Of a stretch of DNA of 59,822 bases, positions 11,182 through 20,800 are shown piece by piece. Each line of letters opens with the position of its first letter. Positions within the stretch are counted from its first letter, which is position 1. The position numbers and the translations under genes are program-made. The notes beneath the pieces are model-generated. The model did not search any database and had not been told where the DNA came from. It saw nothing but the letters and a program-made list of their open reading frames with translations. The DNA is from a virus. The stretch is from positions 1-59,822 of IMG/VR virus record IMGVR_UViG_3300021959_000041. The stretch is one strand, 5' to 3'.

Positions 11182-13581
11182 TTGAAAACAGAAGTAACAA
11201 TATTTAAAAACATACTGGAGACCGATACGCCTTTTCACAGAGATGTGATGTTCATACTGGACAGGATTAAAGAGGGAAAGAATAGTGAACTGGTTAAAAG
11301 AATTAGAAACGAAAAAAATAAGTCAGAGAGAAACGAGCTTAAGAAAAAGCTTCCATCAATATGTTTCTCTGGAGTATTCAACAAGCGTTCTGACTCAGCA
11401 TTGGTTGAGCATAGTGGTCTTATCTGTTTAGACTTTGATGGATATGAAAAGAAGAAAGACCTAACAGATGACAGAGCAAAGTTTGAAAAGAATAAGTTTG
11501 TCTTTGCAGTTTTTGTTTCACCCTCTGGTAATGGACTAAAGGTTTTAGTTAGGATACCTAAAGACCCAGAGAACCACACAAAGTATTTCAATGCCCTTAA
11601 AAAACATTTTGCATCATCTTACTTTGATACTACATCAAAAAATATTTCAAGAGTATGCTATGAAAGTTTTGATAAACAAATCTATGTCAATCAGAAAAGT
11701 AAACTATGGGAAAAATTAGAAGAAGAAGAGTACCAAGAAAAGCATTTAGCACAAGGTCAACCACTGCTAAAAATTACAGACGAAAGAAAGATAGTAGAGA
11801 TTCTACTCAAGTGGTGGCAATCTAAGTACCCTATGACCGAGGGTCAGAGGAATCACAATGTCTATGTGATAGCTCAGGCTTTGAATGAGTTTGGTATCAA
11901 TAAGACTACTGCATCTATTATATGTAATAATTATGCAACAAAAGACTTTCCATCCAGAGAGATAGATAGTACAATCGACTCAGCGTATAGCAAGACTCAT
12001 CTGTTTAACACAAAGTATTATGAGAACACTGAGATAATAGATAATGTAAAGCAAAGACTTAAAAGGGGTGAGCCAAAGAAAGAGGTTAAGAAAGACCTGC
12101 AGAGGAGTGAATTACCTGACCATACAATTGAGGCAGTTATAAAGAAAGCTGAAGAGGGAAAGGATGAGGAGTTTTGGACAAAGAATGAGAAGGGTGTGAT
12201 AAAGATAGTGCCATTATACTTCAAGAAGTTCTTAGAGGATTGTGGATTTTATAAATATACTCCAGAGGGAAGCAATAGTTTTGTGTTTGTAAGAGTGACC
12301 AACAATCTTATAGACCATTCAAGTGAAAAGCAAATAAAAGATTTCGTATTAGACTATCTGTATCAGATTGAAGATGTGTCGATTTATAATTACTTTGCAG
12401 AGCAAACCAGATACTTTAAAGAAGAGTTTCTTACATTAATAAACACAATCGATGTATATTTTATAGAAGATACTAAGGATACATCTTATCTATATTTTAA
12501 AAATTGTGCTGTACAAATTAAAAAATACGAGGTCTCAGCTATAGATTATGTAGACCTTGATGGGTATGTATGGAAAGACCAAGTAATCGACAGGGCGTTT
12601 CGTGAGTGCCTGATTACAGAGTGTGACTACAAAACATTCATACATAATGTGTGTGGACAGAATGAAAAGAGAACTCTTTCGATGGAGTCAACCATTGGAT
12701 TCTTAATGCATGGTCATAAGAACTTATCTTATTGTCCAGCAGTTATACTAAACGATGAGGTTATCTCTGACAATCCAGAGGGAGGAACAGGTAAGGGTAT
12801 ATTCATGAATGCTCTGAGTCACATGAAAAAACTTGTTACTATTGATGGTAAAGCTTTTGCTTTTGAGAAATCATTTGCCTATCAACTGGTCTCGGTGGAT
12901 ACTCAGATACTCTGCTTTGATGATGTCAAGAAGTATTTCAATTTTGAAAGACTCTTCAGTGTAGTAACAGAAGGTTTGACTCTGGAGAAGAAAAACAAGG
13001 ATGCTATTAAGATACCATTTAGCAAGAGCCCTAAGATAGCTATCACCACAAACTATGCCATAAAGGGTACAGGTAATTCTTTTCAAAGAAGGAAGTGGGA
13101 GCTTGAACTTTACCAACACTATACTAAATCTTATACACCACAAGATGAGTTCGGAAAACTATTCTTTGGAGACTGGGATGATGATGAGTGGTGTGTGTTT
13201 GATAACTATATGATTGAATGTCTTCAGTTGTATTTAAAAGAAGGGTTAATTGAAAGTGAGTTTGTTAATCTTAAAATCAGACAACTCTCAGCCTCAACAT
13301 CTCATGACTTTATTGAGTGGTGTGGATTGTTAGCTGACTCAAATGAAAATGATAAGTTAGGGGTGGGCTTAAAAATATATAAGAATGAATTGTACTTTGA
13401 CTTCATTAATGAATACCCGGACTACGGACCGAAGTCCAAGATGACTATAAGTAGACAAGTCTTTTATAAGTGGCTGCATTTTTATGCGGAATATGCGACA
13501 GGTCATCCACCTGTAGAAGGGAAGGACATGACAGGTCGATGGATAGAATTGACAGAGCCAGACATTGAACCAGCTTTTTAA
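11182..13581 (+). CDS. Primase-helicase (799 aa), TTG start
   Basis: N-terminal part has SGLICLDFDG near residues 79-88, typical of the VirE/BT4734-like primase-associated domain of Bacteroidota, followed by SPSGNGLKVLVRIP. The C-terminal part is an SF3-like helicase: Walker A GGTGKG at about 534-539, Walker B ILCFDD near 575-580, and motif C KIAITTNY near 617-624. A helical linker joins them. It should unwind DNA and prime synthesis at the phage fork. The start is TTG at 11182, preceded by AACAAACAAACAAA; no nearer ATG keeps the N-terminal domain intact. Confidence 0.85.
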   Translation: MKTEVTIFKNILETDTPFHRDVMFILDRIKEGKNSELVKRIRNEKNKSERNELKKKLPSICFSGVFNKRSDSALVEHSGLICLDFDGYEKKKDLTDDRAKFEKNKFVFAVFVSPSGNGLKVLVRIPKDPENHTKYFNALKKHFASSYFDTTSKNISRVCYESFDKQIYVNQKSKLWEKLEEEEYQEKHLAQGQPLLKITDERKIVEILLKWWQSKYPMTEGQRNHNVYVIAQALNEFGINKTTASIICNNYATKDFPSREIDSTIDSAYSKTHLFNTKYYENTEIIDNVKQRLKRGEPKKEVKKDLQRSELPDHTIEAVIKKAEEGKDEEFWTKNEKGVIKIVPLYFKKFLEDCGFYKYTPEGSNSFVFVRVTNNLIDHSSEKQIKDFVLDYLYQIEDVSIYNYFAEQTRYFKEEFLTLINTIDVYFIEDTKDTSYLYFKNCAVQIKKYEVSAIDYVDLDGYVWKDQVIDRAFRECLITECDYKTFIHNVCGQNEKRTLSMESTIGFLMHGHKNLSYCPAVILNDEVISDNPEGGTGKGIFMNALSHMKKLVTIDGKAFAFEKSFAYQLVSVDTQILCFDDVKKYFNFERLFSVVTEGLTLEKKNKDAIKIPFSKSPKIAITTNYAIKGTGNSFQRRKWELELYQHYTKSYTPQDEFGKLFFGDWDDDEWCVFDNYMIECLQLYLKEGLIESEFVNLKIRQLSASTSHDFIEWCGLLADSNENDKLGVGLKIYKNELYFDFINEYPDYGPKSKMTISRQVFYKWLHFYAEYATGHPPVEGKDMTGRWIELTEPDIEPAF

Positions 13582-13582
13582 A

Positions 13583-14827
13583 ATGAAATTTAGAGATTAC
13601 CAAATACAGATAATTGAAAAAGCGAAGGGTGTGCTTCAGGCACACCGCTTCGTTTATCTTTCAATGGAGGTGAGAACAGGAAAGACTCTGACTGCTTTGG
13701 GAGTGGCAGATAGACTGGGCATAAAGAACCTTTTGTTTGTCACTAAGAAGAAAGCTATTAGTTCAATCGAGGCTGACTATAATAAGTTGAAGCCAAGTTA
13801 TAGCATAACTATAATAAACTATGAAAGCCTTCATAAGGTTAGAATCAATCAACCTAACAGTGTTGATTTAATTGTACTTGATGAGGCGCATACCTTAGGT
13901 GCATACCCAAAGCCAAGCAAGAGGACTAAGCTAGTCAAAGAAATAATTTTAAGACAGAACCCTTATGTAATCCTTATGTCTGGAACTCCTACTCCAGAAT
14001 CATTCAGTCAGATATATCATCAAGTGTATGCTTGTCCTAAGAATCCATTTATTGAGTATAAAAGCTTTTATAAATTTGCTAAAGATTATGTTAATGTTGT
14101 TCAAAAAGTAATCAACTCCTTTCACATAAACAACTACGATGATGGTAAACCTGTGATACTGGACAGGATGAAACCATACATGATAAGTTATACTCAGAAG
14201 GAAGCGGGGTTTAAATCAGAGATAAAAGAACATGTATTGAAAGTAGAAATGAGTAAACTCACATACGACTTTGTAAAAGAAATGAGAGAGCATGGAATAA
14301 TAACAGGAAAGAAAACGAAGGAAGTAATCCTAGGAGATACAGGAGTAAAGAAGATGTCAAAAATACACCAGCTTTTTTCTGGAACTGTGAAGTTAGAAAA
14401 TGGAAAGCGTATGGTAACTGACTTATCAAAAGCTAGGTTTATAGGCGCTGAATTTAAAAGCAGGAAGATAGGTATATTCTATAAGTTTAAAGCAGAGTAT
14501 GATGCTTTAAAACAAGTCTATGGAGATAACCTGACTGATGACTTGCAGGAGTTCAAGACAACCAATAAAAATATAGCCCTTCAGATTGTTAGTGGGCGTG
14601 AAGGAATAAGTTTAAAGGAGGCTGATTGTCTTGTGTACTACAATATAGATTTCTCGGCTCTGAGTTACTGGCAGTCTCGTGACAGGATGACAACTAAAGA
14701 TTCTAAGGTAAGTGATGTTTATTGGATATTTGCAGAGAGAGGGATTGAAACTAAAATATATAAAACTGTAACCAATAAAAAAGATTACACCCTCAGACAT
14801 TTCAAAAAAGATTTACTAAGTTTATAA
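13583..14827 (+). CDS. SF2 DEAH-type helicase (414 aa)
   Basis: Start set at the ATG 13583, one base after the previous stop. Motifs are RDYQIQIIEKA (Q-like motif), RTGKT Walker A (about 30-35), LDEAHTLG motif II (about 100), MSGTPTP motif III (about 132-138), and YWQSRDRM as motif VI. It resembles phage SNF2/UvsW-type helicases that remodel replication or recombination intermediates. The RNA-helicase alternative is less likely in this context. Confidence 0.85.
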   Translation: MKFRDYQIQIIEKAKGVLQAHRFVYLSMEVRTGKTLTALGVADRLGIKNLLFVTKKKAISSIEADYNKLKPSYSITIINYESLHKVRINQPNSVDLIVLDEAHTLGAYPKPSKRTKLVKEIILRQNPYVILMSGTPTPESFSQIYHQVYACPKNPFIEYKSFYKFAKDYVNVVQKVINSFHINNYDDGKPVILDRMKPYMISYTQKEAGFKSEIKEHVLKVEMSKLTYDFVKEMREHGIITGKKTKEVILGDTGVKKMSKIHQLFSGTVKLENGKRMVTDLSKARFIGAEFKSRKIGIFYKFKAEYDALKQVYGDNLTDDLQEFKTTNKNIALQIVSGREGISLKEADCLVYYNIDFSALSYWQSRDRMTTKDSKVSDVYWIFAERGIETKIYKTVTNKKDYTLRHFKKDLLSL

Positions 14828-14829
14828 TT

Positions 14830-15048
14830 ATGAAAGAACAAAAATTAATAGAGATGATGAACAAGCTAGACAAGCTTGACAACATCATGCAAGAAGTCAT
14901 CAAAGAGATGATGAATATCAGAAGCCTATCGGTTGGAACACTTGAAGCTCTCAAGAGAATGAAAGGATACGACAAAGCTATCGAGCAACTTAAAAAAGAT
15001 GCAGCTAAAGATAAAGAGAAAGCTGAAAATGAAGGACAGAAAAACTAA
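14830..15048 (+). CDS. Coiled-coil hypothetical protein (72 aa)
   Basis: Begins MKEQKLIEMMNKLDKLDNI, with heptad-like hydrophobics throughout and a Lys/Glu-rich tail. It starts 2 nt after the helicase stop and overlaps the nuclease gene by 20 bp. No family recognised; a helicase or nuclease partner is possible. Confidence 0.55.
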   Translation: MKEQKLIEMMNKLDKLDNIMQEVIKEMMNIRSLSVGTLEALKRMKGYDKAIEQLKKDAAKDKEKAENEGQKN

Positions 15049-15427
15049 TTTCGATTACGATTTAATTATTGGTCAACAAGGAGAAAAATTGGTTGACCAT
15101 ATTTTTAAAAATTCAACCATTGAAGTTAAAAGAGACTTTTGGACAGGAACGACAGGTAATATTGCAGTTGAGTTCGAGAGCAGAGGTAAACCTTCTGGGA
15201 TTGCTAAAACTAAATCAGATTATTACGCATTTGTTTTAGCTGAACAATTCAGAGATGAGGTAATAATTATAATTAAAACAAGTAGATTAAAACAGATTGC
15301 TAGAAAGTACTATTTAAAAGGACGTGTTAAGGAAATGGGTGACGACAAAACATCTCTATCGGTTTTAATACCAATAAAAGATTTAAGTAACTTTGCATAT
15401 AATGACAGAGCAACAGATACAAACTAA
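15029..15427 (+). CDS. PD-(D/E)XK nuclease-like protein (132 aa)
   Basis: Start at the internal ATG 15029, since upstream codons read through the coiled-coil gene. The core is GQQGEK (15-20), IEVKRD (31-36), TGNIAVEFE (42-50), GKPSGIAKTKSDYYAFVL (53-70). E32-x-K34 with D36 and a preceding Glu19 match the nuclease core, and GKPSGI-x-x-T-K-x-D-Y-Y is diagnostic of a phage nuclease-fold family. It may process replication or packaging intermediates. Overlaps the VRR-NUC gene by 26 bp. Confidence 0.65.
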   Translation: MKDRKTNFDYDLIIGQQGEKLVDHIFKNSTIEVKRDFWTGTTGNIAVEFESRGKPSGIAKTKSDYYAFVLAEQFRDEVIIIIKTSRLKQIARKYYLKGRVKEMGDDKTSLSVLIPIKDLSNFAYNDRATDTN

Positions 15428-15641
15428 AAAGATTAAAGAGCTGGAGGCTGATGGTTATTTTGTTATTAAATTAATCAAGACTAATAAGAATGGTATACCA
15501 GATGTATTAGCATTACACCCAGATTATGGTATTGAGTTTTATGAAATCAAAACCAAGAAGGGTAAAGTGTCTAAGCTTCAGGAGTACCGCATGAAAGAAC
15601 TAAAAGAATATGGATTTACCGCAGAGGTTTACAGGGGATGA
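15402..15641 (+). CDS. VRR-NUC domain nuclease (79 aa)
   Basis: A minimal VRR-NUC protein: GIPDVLAL (31-38) supplies the catalytic Asp34, and FYEIKTKKGKVSKLQ (46-60) the E48-x-K50 pair and trailing basic helix with Gln. Phage VRR-NUC proteins are structure-selective nucleases that can cleave Holliday junctions, which fits its place next to recombination genes. The start is the ATG at 15402. Confidence 0.82.
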   Translation: MTEQQIQTKKIKELEADGYFVIKLIKTNKNGIPDVLALHPDYGIEFYEIKTKKGKVSKLQEYRMKELKEYGFTAEVYRG

Positions 15642-15654
15642 ACATTTTTACGAA

Positions 15655-15954
15655 ATGGAAGAAAACTTTTTAGAGGAGCTTGAGACTTTACCTCCACTAT
15701 ATAGTGCTGGAATTATAATGCAGTTAGATAAGTTGGCAAGTGAAATGCATGAAGAAAAAAAATACGCTGATGAACCAAGAAGGTTTGGCATGGTTGCAGG
15801 TGTTGTTGCTATGCAAGAACCATTGTTTTTTAGTGTAGAATATCTTAACTCAAGAAGTATGTTTCCTTTGTTTTATAAATTTAATATTATAACTTCGGAT
15901 GAATACTTAGACTACTTAAACCTAAACAAAACTATTGACTATGAAAACAATTGA
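15655..15954 (+). CDS. Hypothetical protein (99 aa)
   Basis: The start is set at the ATG 15655 (MEENFLEELETLPPLY); upstream codons would read into the VRR-NUC gene. Acidic and helical, with an RFGMVAGVVAMQEP segment in the middle. It overlaps the second DnaA-like gene by 14 bp. No family recognised. Confidence 0.55.
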   Translation: MEENFLEELETLPPLYSAGIIMQLDKLASEMHEEKKYADEPRRFGMVAGVVAMQEPLFFSVEYLNSRSMFPLFYKFNIITSDEYLDYLNLNKTIDYENN

Positions 15955-16471
15955 AATAAAAGAATCCTCAAAACTAAAAGCAATAAGAAATGAAGTCGTT
16001 AACAAATTTAACGCAGATATAACAAAGAAAAACAGAAACCGAGAACTTGTGTATGGAAGAGCTGTTTACTATAAGCTATGCAAAAACCTAACCAGTCATT
16101 CTCTGACTGACATTGGCTCATTTATATGTAAAGACCACGCCACTGTGCTTCATGGCTTAAAAGTTTTTGAAACTTTTGAATTAAACAACGATTATTACTA
16201 CCTCAATGCTTATGAAGAAATGTTTAATAAATTAAAATTAAACTATGCCATTAACATAAAAAACCCTAGGGATTTAAAAACAAAATATTACAAGTATATA
16301 AATGAAAACATTAATTTAAAAGAGAAAAACAAATTAATGCGTGTTCTAATTCAAAAAGAGTTTAAAGATATATTTAATGAGTGTAGAAAAGAGTTTGGGT
16401 ATGTTCCACAAACTGCATACTTGAAGCAAAGATTTGCAAAAATTAACGAAATGTTGAAAAAAATTTCATAA
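15941..16471 (+). CDS. Second DnaA domain IV-like protein (176 aa)
   Basis: Residues about 34-76 carry the DnaA C-terminal signature: NRELVYGRAVYYKL (compare VRPRQIAMYL), a SLTDIGSF helix, then KDHATVLHGLKVFE (64-77), nearly identical to the DnaA D-H-T/A-T-V-L-H-A/G helix that reads the DnaA box. There is no ATPase domain. A lysine-rich helical C-terminal half follows. It likely binds DnaA-box-like DNA at the phage origin or titrates host sites. Start at 15941, overlapping the gene before. Confidence 0.72.
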   Translation: MKTIEIKESSKLKAIRNEVVNKFNADITKKNRNRELVYGRAVYYKLCKNLTSHSLTDIGSFICKDHATVLHGLKVFETFELNNDYYYLNAYEEMFNKLKLNYAINIKNPRDLKTKYYKYINENINLKEKNKLMRVLIQKEFKDIFNECRKEFGYVPQTAYLKQRFAKINEMLKKIS

Positions 16472-16492
16472 CTTTAAGTTGTATTGATACTT

Positions 16493-16720
16493 ATGTCTTA
16501 TAACATAGATGACATTGAAAAGATTCTAAACTTCACGAGCTGGAGTAATAAAAGGAAAATAGATACTCTTTTTGAAATTGACGCAGACCTTTATTGTAAT
16601 TTAGGCAGCGACTCTAATAAGACTGAAGTTGAAAAAGTAAAGAAACAGTCTCGTAAAATTTACAAGGCTATAAAAAGAATCGATGAGTACACAGGAAGGT
16701 TATTGTTAAGAGAACAGTAA
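16493..16720 (+). CDS. Hypothetical protein (75 aa)
   Basis: Start at ATG 16493 (MSYNIDDIEKILNFTS). Small charged helical protein with one Cys and a KKQSRKIYKAIKRIDEY segment. It lies between the DnaA-like and the 62-aa gene. No family recognised. Confidence 0.55.
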   Translation: MSYNIDDIEKILNFTSWSNKRKIDTLFEIDADLYCNLGSDSNKTEVEKVKKQSRKIYKAIKRIDEYTGRLLLREQ

Positions 16721-16730
16721 ACCTTAAAAA

Positions 16731-16919
16731 ATGAATATAACACCGCTAGAACAAAAGCGTCTTCAAAACATTAACTTTATAATGGAAGATATTCATGACT
16801 CAGTAAATCAAATATACGAAACATTGGTAGACCAAGAGTATGATGAAACTCGTAAGTCTATACTGACTCTTAATAGTAAATTAAAAACTATTAACGAATC
16901 AATAAACGATGAGCTATAA
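16731..16919 (+). CDS. Hypothetical coiled-coil protein (62 aa)
   Basis: Begins MNITPLEQKRLQNINFIM; a helical hairpin with a leucine/isoleucine heptad pattern ending in KTINESINDEL. The 3' end overlaps the phosphoesterase start by 11 bp. No family recognised. Confidence 0.55.
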   Translation: MNITPLEQKRLQNINFIMEDIHDSVNQIYETLVDQEYDETRKSILTLNSKLKTINESINDEL

Positions 16920-17625
16920 AGATTTCAGACCACGATTAAAAGGAGATAAAAAAATTGCATACGATAACCTAACTAAAAACGAGAGAAGGATTCTGGTTGT
17001 AGGAGATTTGCATGCACCATTTGAACTTGATGGATACTTAGATTTCTGTCAAGAAACTTACGCAAAGTATTTATGTAATCAAGTAATATTCATTGGAGAT
17101 ATTATAGATAACCATTACAGTTCTTATCACGAGACTTCCTCTGATGCACTTGGTGGTGCTGACGAGTTAGATTACGCTATACAAACTGTTAGTCATTGGA
17201 ACAGAGTTTTTCCAGAAGCTGATGTGATTATAGGAAACCACGACAGAATGGTGATGCGGAAAGCTCAGACCTCAGCCATACCAACTATGTGGATTAAATC
17301 TTACAACGAGGTGCTGGGAACTAAATGGAACTGGGTGGAAAGAGTAGTGTATGATGACGTACAGTACATACATGGTGAGGGTGGAACGGCTAGAACAAAA
17401 GCCAAGAATGATATGATGTCTACTGTTCAAGGACACATACACACGCAAGCCTACATCGAATGGATGGTAGGCAGGAACTTTAGAGTCTTTGGTATGCAGG
17501 TAGGCTGTGGTATAGATACTACATCATACGCAGCTGCTTACGCAAAGCATTTTAAAAAACAAGCTATTGGCTGTGGCGTAGTTCTAGGTGGACACACAGC
17601 TATTAATTGTCTTATGAATCTATAA
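16909..17625 (+). CDS. Calcineurin-like metallophosphoesterase (238 aa)
   Basis: All metallophosphoesterase motifs are visible: GDLH (32-35), GDIID (63-67), GNHD (109-112), an IHGEGG segment, and QGHIHT near residue 182. These ligate two metal ions. Phage members may act as nucleotide, RNA-end or signalling-nucleotide phosphatases; the substrate cannot be read from sequence. Last large gene of the plus-strand module, coupled by TAATG to a 28-aa membrane peptide. Confidence 0.88.
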   Translation: MSYKDFRPRLKGDKKIAYDNLTKNERRILVVGDLHAPFELDGYLDFCQETYAKYLCNQVIFIGDIIDNHYSSYHETSSDALGGADELDYAIQTVSHWNRVFPEADVIIGNHDRMVMRKAQTSAIPTMWIKSYNEVLGTKWNWVERVVYDDVQYIHGEGGTARTKAKNDMMSTVQGHIHTQAYIEWMVGRNFRVFGMQVGCGIDTTSYAAAYAKHFKKQAIGCGVVLGGHTAINCLMNL

Positions 17626-17711
17626 TGAATAAAAAACCTTTGATAGAGTTTGTGGTAGTGATAGTAATTAACTTACTTATCTTTTACTCTATCTTCCAAT
17701 TCGTCTTCTAG
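17625..17711 (+). CDS. 28-aa single-pass membrane peptide
   Basis: MNKKPLIEF, then a hydrophobic stretch (VVVIVINLLIFYSIF) to QFVF. Start overlaps the phosphoesterase stop (TAATG). Typical charged-start, one-helix topology. Its last 23 bp overlap the convergent 58-aa gene. Function unknown. Confidence 0.5.
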   Translation: MNKKPLIEFVVVIVINLLIFYSIFQFVF

Positions 17712-17865
17712 CTCTACGTTGAGTAAGTCTTCTACGAGTATTAGTTCTAGGGTGTAATCTATTTGGAAGAGAAGCTGAGTCAGAAGTTTCTTTTTCAAAC
17801 TCTTTAGCCATCTCCGGCTTATTAGCGTACATCCATCTACGTTGTGCTTTACTTTTAAATGGCAT
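17689..17865 (-). CDS. Small basic phage protein (58 aa)
   Basis: Starts MPFKSKAQRRWMYANKPEMA, a recognisable small phage protein type (P-F-K-S-x-A-Q-R-R-x-M/L-Y-A-x-x-P-E-x-A) found beside structural genes. The C-terminus is Arg-rich (RRRLTQRRARRRIGR). It begins two bases after the 2702-aa gene and is the last gene of the late leftward transcript. Probably a minor virion or DNA-associated component. Confidence 0.7.
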   Translation of the reverse strand: MPFKSKAQRRWMYANKPEMAKEFEKETSDSASLPNRLHPRTNTRRRLTQRRARRRIGR

Positions 17866-17867
17866 AA

Positions 17868-20800
17868 TTAATCTGTATCAAAATCTGTTTTTAAATCAAG
17901 GTCAAGGCTAGTATCTAAATCAATATCTAAACCTTTACTTTTTTTACCAGAAGAACCGAATTTTAATTTCTTAGCTTTTTTTTGTGGCCCACTAATAGCA
18001 TACTCACTAAAGTTAAATATTCTAAGCACGTCTTCACCTGCGCCATCAGTCTCACCATTGATAACTTTCTGTAAATTTTTAACCCACCTTTCTATTATGC
18101 TATATGGTAATCCATTCTTATTTATAAACTCAAACATTTCTTTATTTACCTCGTCATAATCCTCTTGAGTTTTAGCTTTACCAAGTTTATTTATAATTAC
18201 AGCTATATCAGTTGCTGTTTCAAAAACAGGAAAAGATGTTGTCTGTCTATACCATGGCTTATCTTGATAAGCATCAGCAAATTGCTGTATAACTAACCCC
18301 CAAACGAACAACCCATTTAAATTACCCATAAAAGCTGCCCTCATTAATGTATCATCATCATCATCTCTTCTGTCTCTAGCAAGTCCAGGGAATCCGAGAG
18401 ATGTATATGCAAATAAAACAGGCATAAAAGCATGATAAAATGCTAATTGAGATAATGCTTGAGCTATATTAGGAGCGTTTTTGTTTTTATCGCCTTTAGC
18501 AAATCTTTTTGCAGCTCTTGTCATTTGCCTCCATCCTGTAATCTCTCTTCTTAAATACTGCTTAGGCGTTGTCAAGAACATATTTATACCACGTGAAAAG
18601 GGGTCTCTGTTTTGATGAATGTCCCTATCCTGCAAATCGTAAGATTGTTGAGTAGACTTTACATCTTTTTCAAACTTTCTTATAGCATAATCTATCGCTT
18701 GTTGTTCGGTGGCGTTTGGATTTTCATTTTGATATTTAGCCTTATAAAAAGAATAGTTTGGAAGACCTCCTAATAATATTGCACTTCTATCAGCTACTTT
18801 AATGAACCCCATTAACAAATCTATAGCAAAGTTTTGAGTTGGTTTTGGAATAAAACTTTGAAATCTTTCTGGGTTATATGTTTCAATACTACGCAATATA
18901 CTTCGAGCTGCCCTATCTTTTAAATAAACAGAATTTTCTAAAACTTCATTATAAACTTGAAGTTGTTGAGTTTTATTTTTAACTGAATATTTAATCCAAT
19001 TAGCAGGTCCAACCTCTGGTTCTAAAGCAAACGTAGGAATAGAAGTAAGCTGTTTAATTGCTATTGCAGGTGAAAGCATTAGTCTTGATATTTGAAAAAC
19101 ATTATTAAAAAAGTTTAAAACATTAGCGCTTAACATATTAGTTTTAGACTTTCCTGCCATAGCTAAATTGTTAATCATGTTGTCTATTAAATTATAAAAT
19201 TCTTCACCATGAATACTTTCAATAATAATTTTTGCATCTTTGTTTGTGAACAATCGTGATATGGTCTGTAGATTTTCCGCATACGCATCAAAGTACTCCA
19301 TGTCTTGTGTATACTCCTGCATTGCATCTACTAGAGTGCTGTTTTTGATTTTGTCAGTGCTATTAACTCTTAGTTTTGTATAGTTTGAGCCTACCGTAGC
19401 ATTGTATTTACTAGCTCCTTGAAGTAAATGAAACTCTTCTGTTTTTTCGCCTTCTCTTCTAATAGGCCCTGCATAGTATTTGTTATAAGGCATATCAGTG
19501 TAATAAATTCTTTTATATGTTTCATTAAACCTTTGATGCATAATAGGATAAAACTCCTTGACCTGCCACTCACCAAATGCTCTAACTCTATCATCTAATT
19601 TTTCATTCATTTCTCGCATTACTCTTTGATAATCATCACCATACATGTTTTTAAATGTTGGGTGTAAAGCAGGGTCGTTATACTGAAAAACCATGTAACC
19701 TATTTGTTCTTGAGATAATATAATTTCATTTCTTGCAAGAACATCTCTTAATTCATTCTTAGTATCATCGTTTCTATTCTTATCATACTTTGCTTGTGCT
19801 GCCTCAACCTCCTTAATGTTTTTATAAAAAATATTATCAGTTTGATTTAATTCTCTTAAGGTGTATTGATAATTTTTTCCGTAATATTTTATTAAATTTT
19901 CTTCTAACAAGTAAGAAAAATCTAGCATTCTGCTTTTGTATTGCCTTGTTGATTCATTTACTTTATCAGTAACTATTTCTTGTAGTTGACCTCCAAACAC
20001 CACCCCAGGAAACTCGGCTAATTGGTCAATTAGACCTGTTAAATCTTGAGCAGCACCAAATCCCATAGTATTACTAAACCTCCTCATCATTTTTTTAAAT
20101 TTGGTAATTAAATTACCATTTACTCTTTCCTTTTCTGCTATACCTTCTCTGGTTTCTGAAACAGTTTCTACTTCTTTTTTAAAATTTTCTTCATCTGGAT
20201 TTAATTCTTGCTTTGTTGTTTCTTTAATAAGTATAGATAGGTTTTGCATATACTGTTTATGCTTCTCTTGTAGTATGCCTGCCTGTATGTCTCTACCTCT
20301 TACTACTATGTTTTCCAGTTGTGCGTATGCTCTTGTTAAGTTTTCAAGTCTTGAGATATCAGTAGGGTCTTGTAGCATCGCCTCATTATAATTCAGTGCG
20401 GTTGTAATGTCAGCAATCCTCATTAAAGTTTCTGGGGTCAGCTCTTGGTTTTCTGTATCATTATTGCTTTCTAATAAACTTTCTAATTCAGCTCTTAATT
20501 TATCCTGTGTCTTCTCTATAACTTCAACATCAGTACTTGTTACTAGTAAAGATGCAATGGTTTTTAATCTCTTTTTTGTATCAACATCTATCTTAACTCC
20601 TTTAGGTTTTCCAGAAACAACAACCTCATATTTACCATTCAATAATTTTTTAATTCTACTAAGTACGTTTTTATTGTTAAGCTTAGTTACAATTCCTTCT
20701 ATCTCATCTACAATGTTTTCTAAGTTGTTCCCTTTTAAATCTACTGTGCTTAGGTCCTGAATTTCTCTAACTATATCTATTACCTCTGATTTAGTAAACA

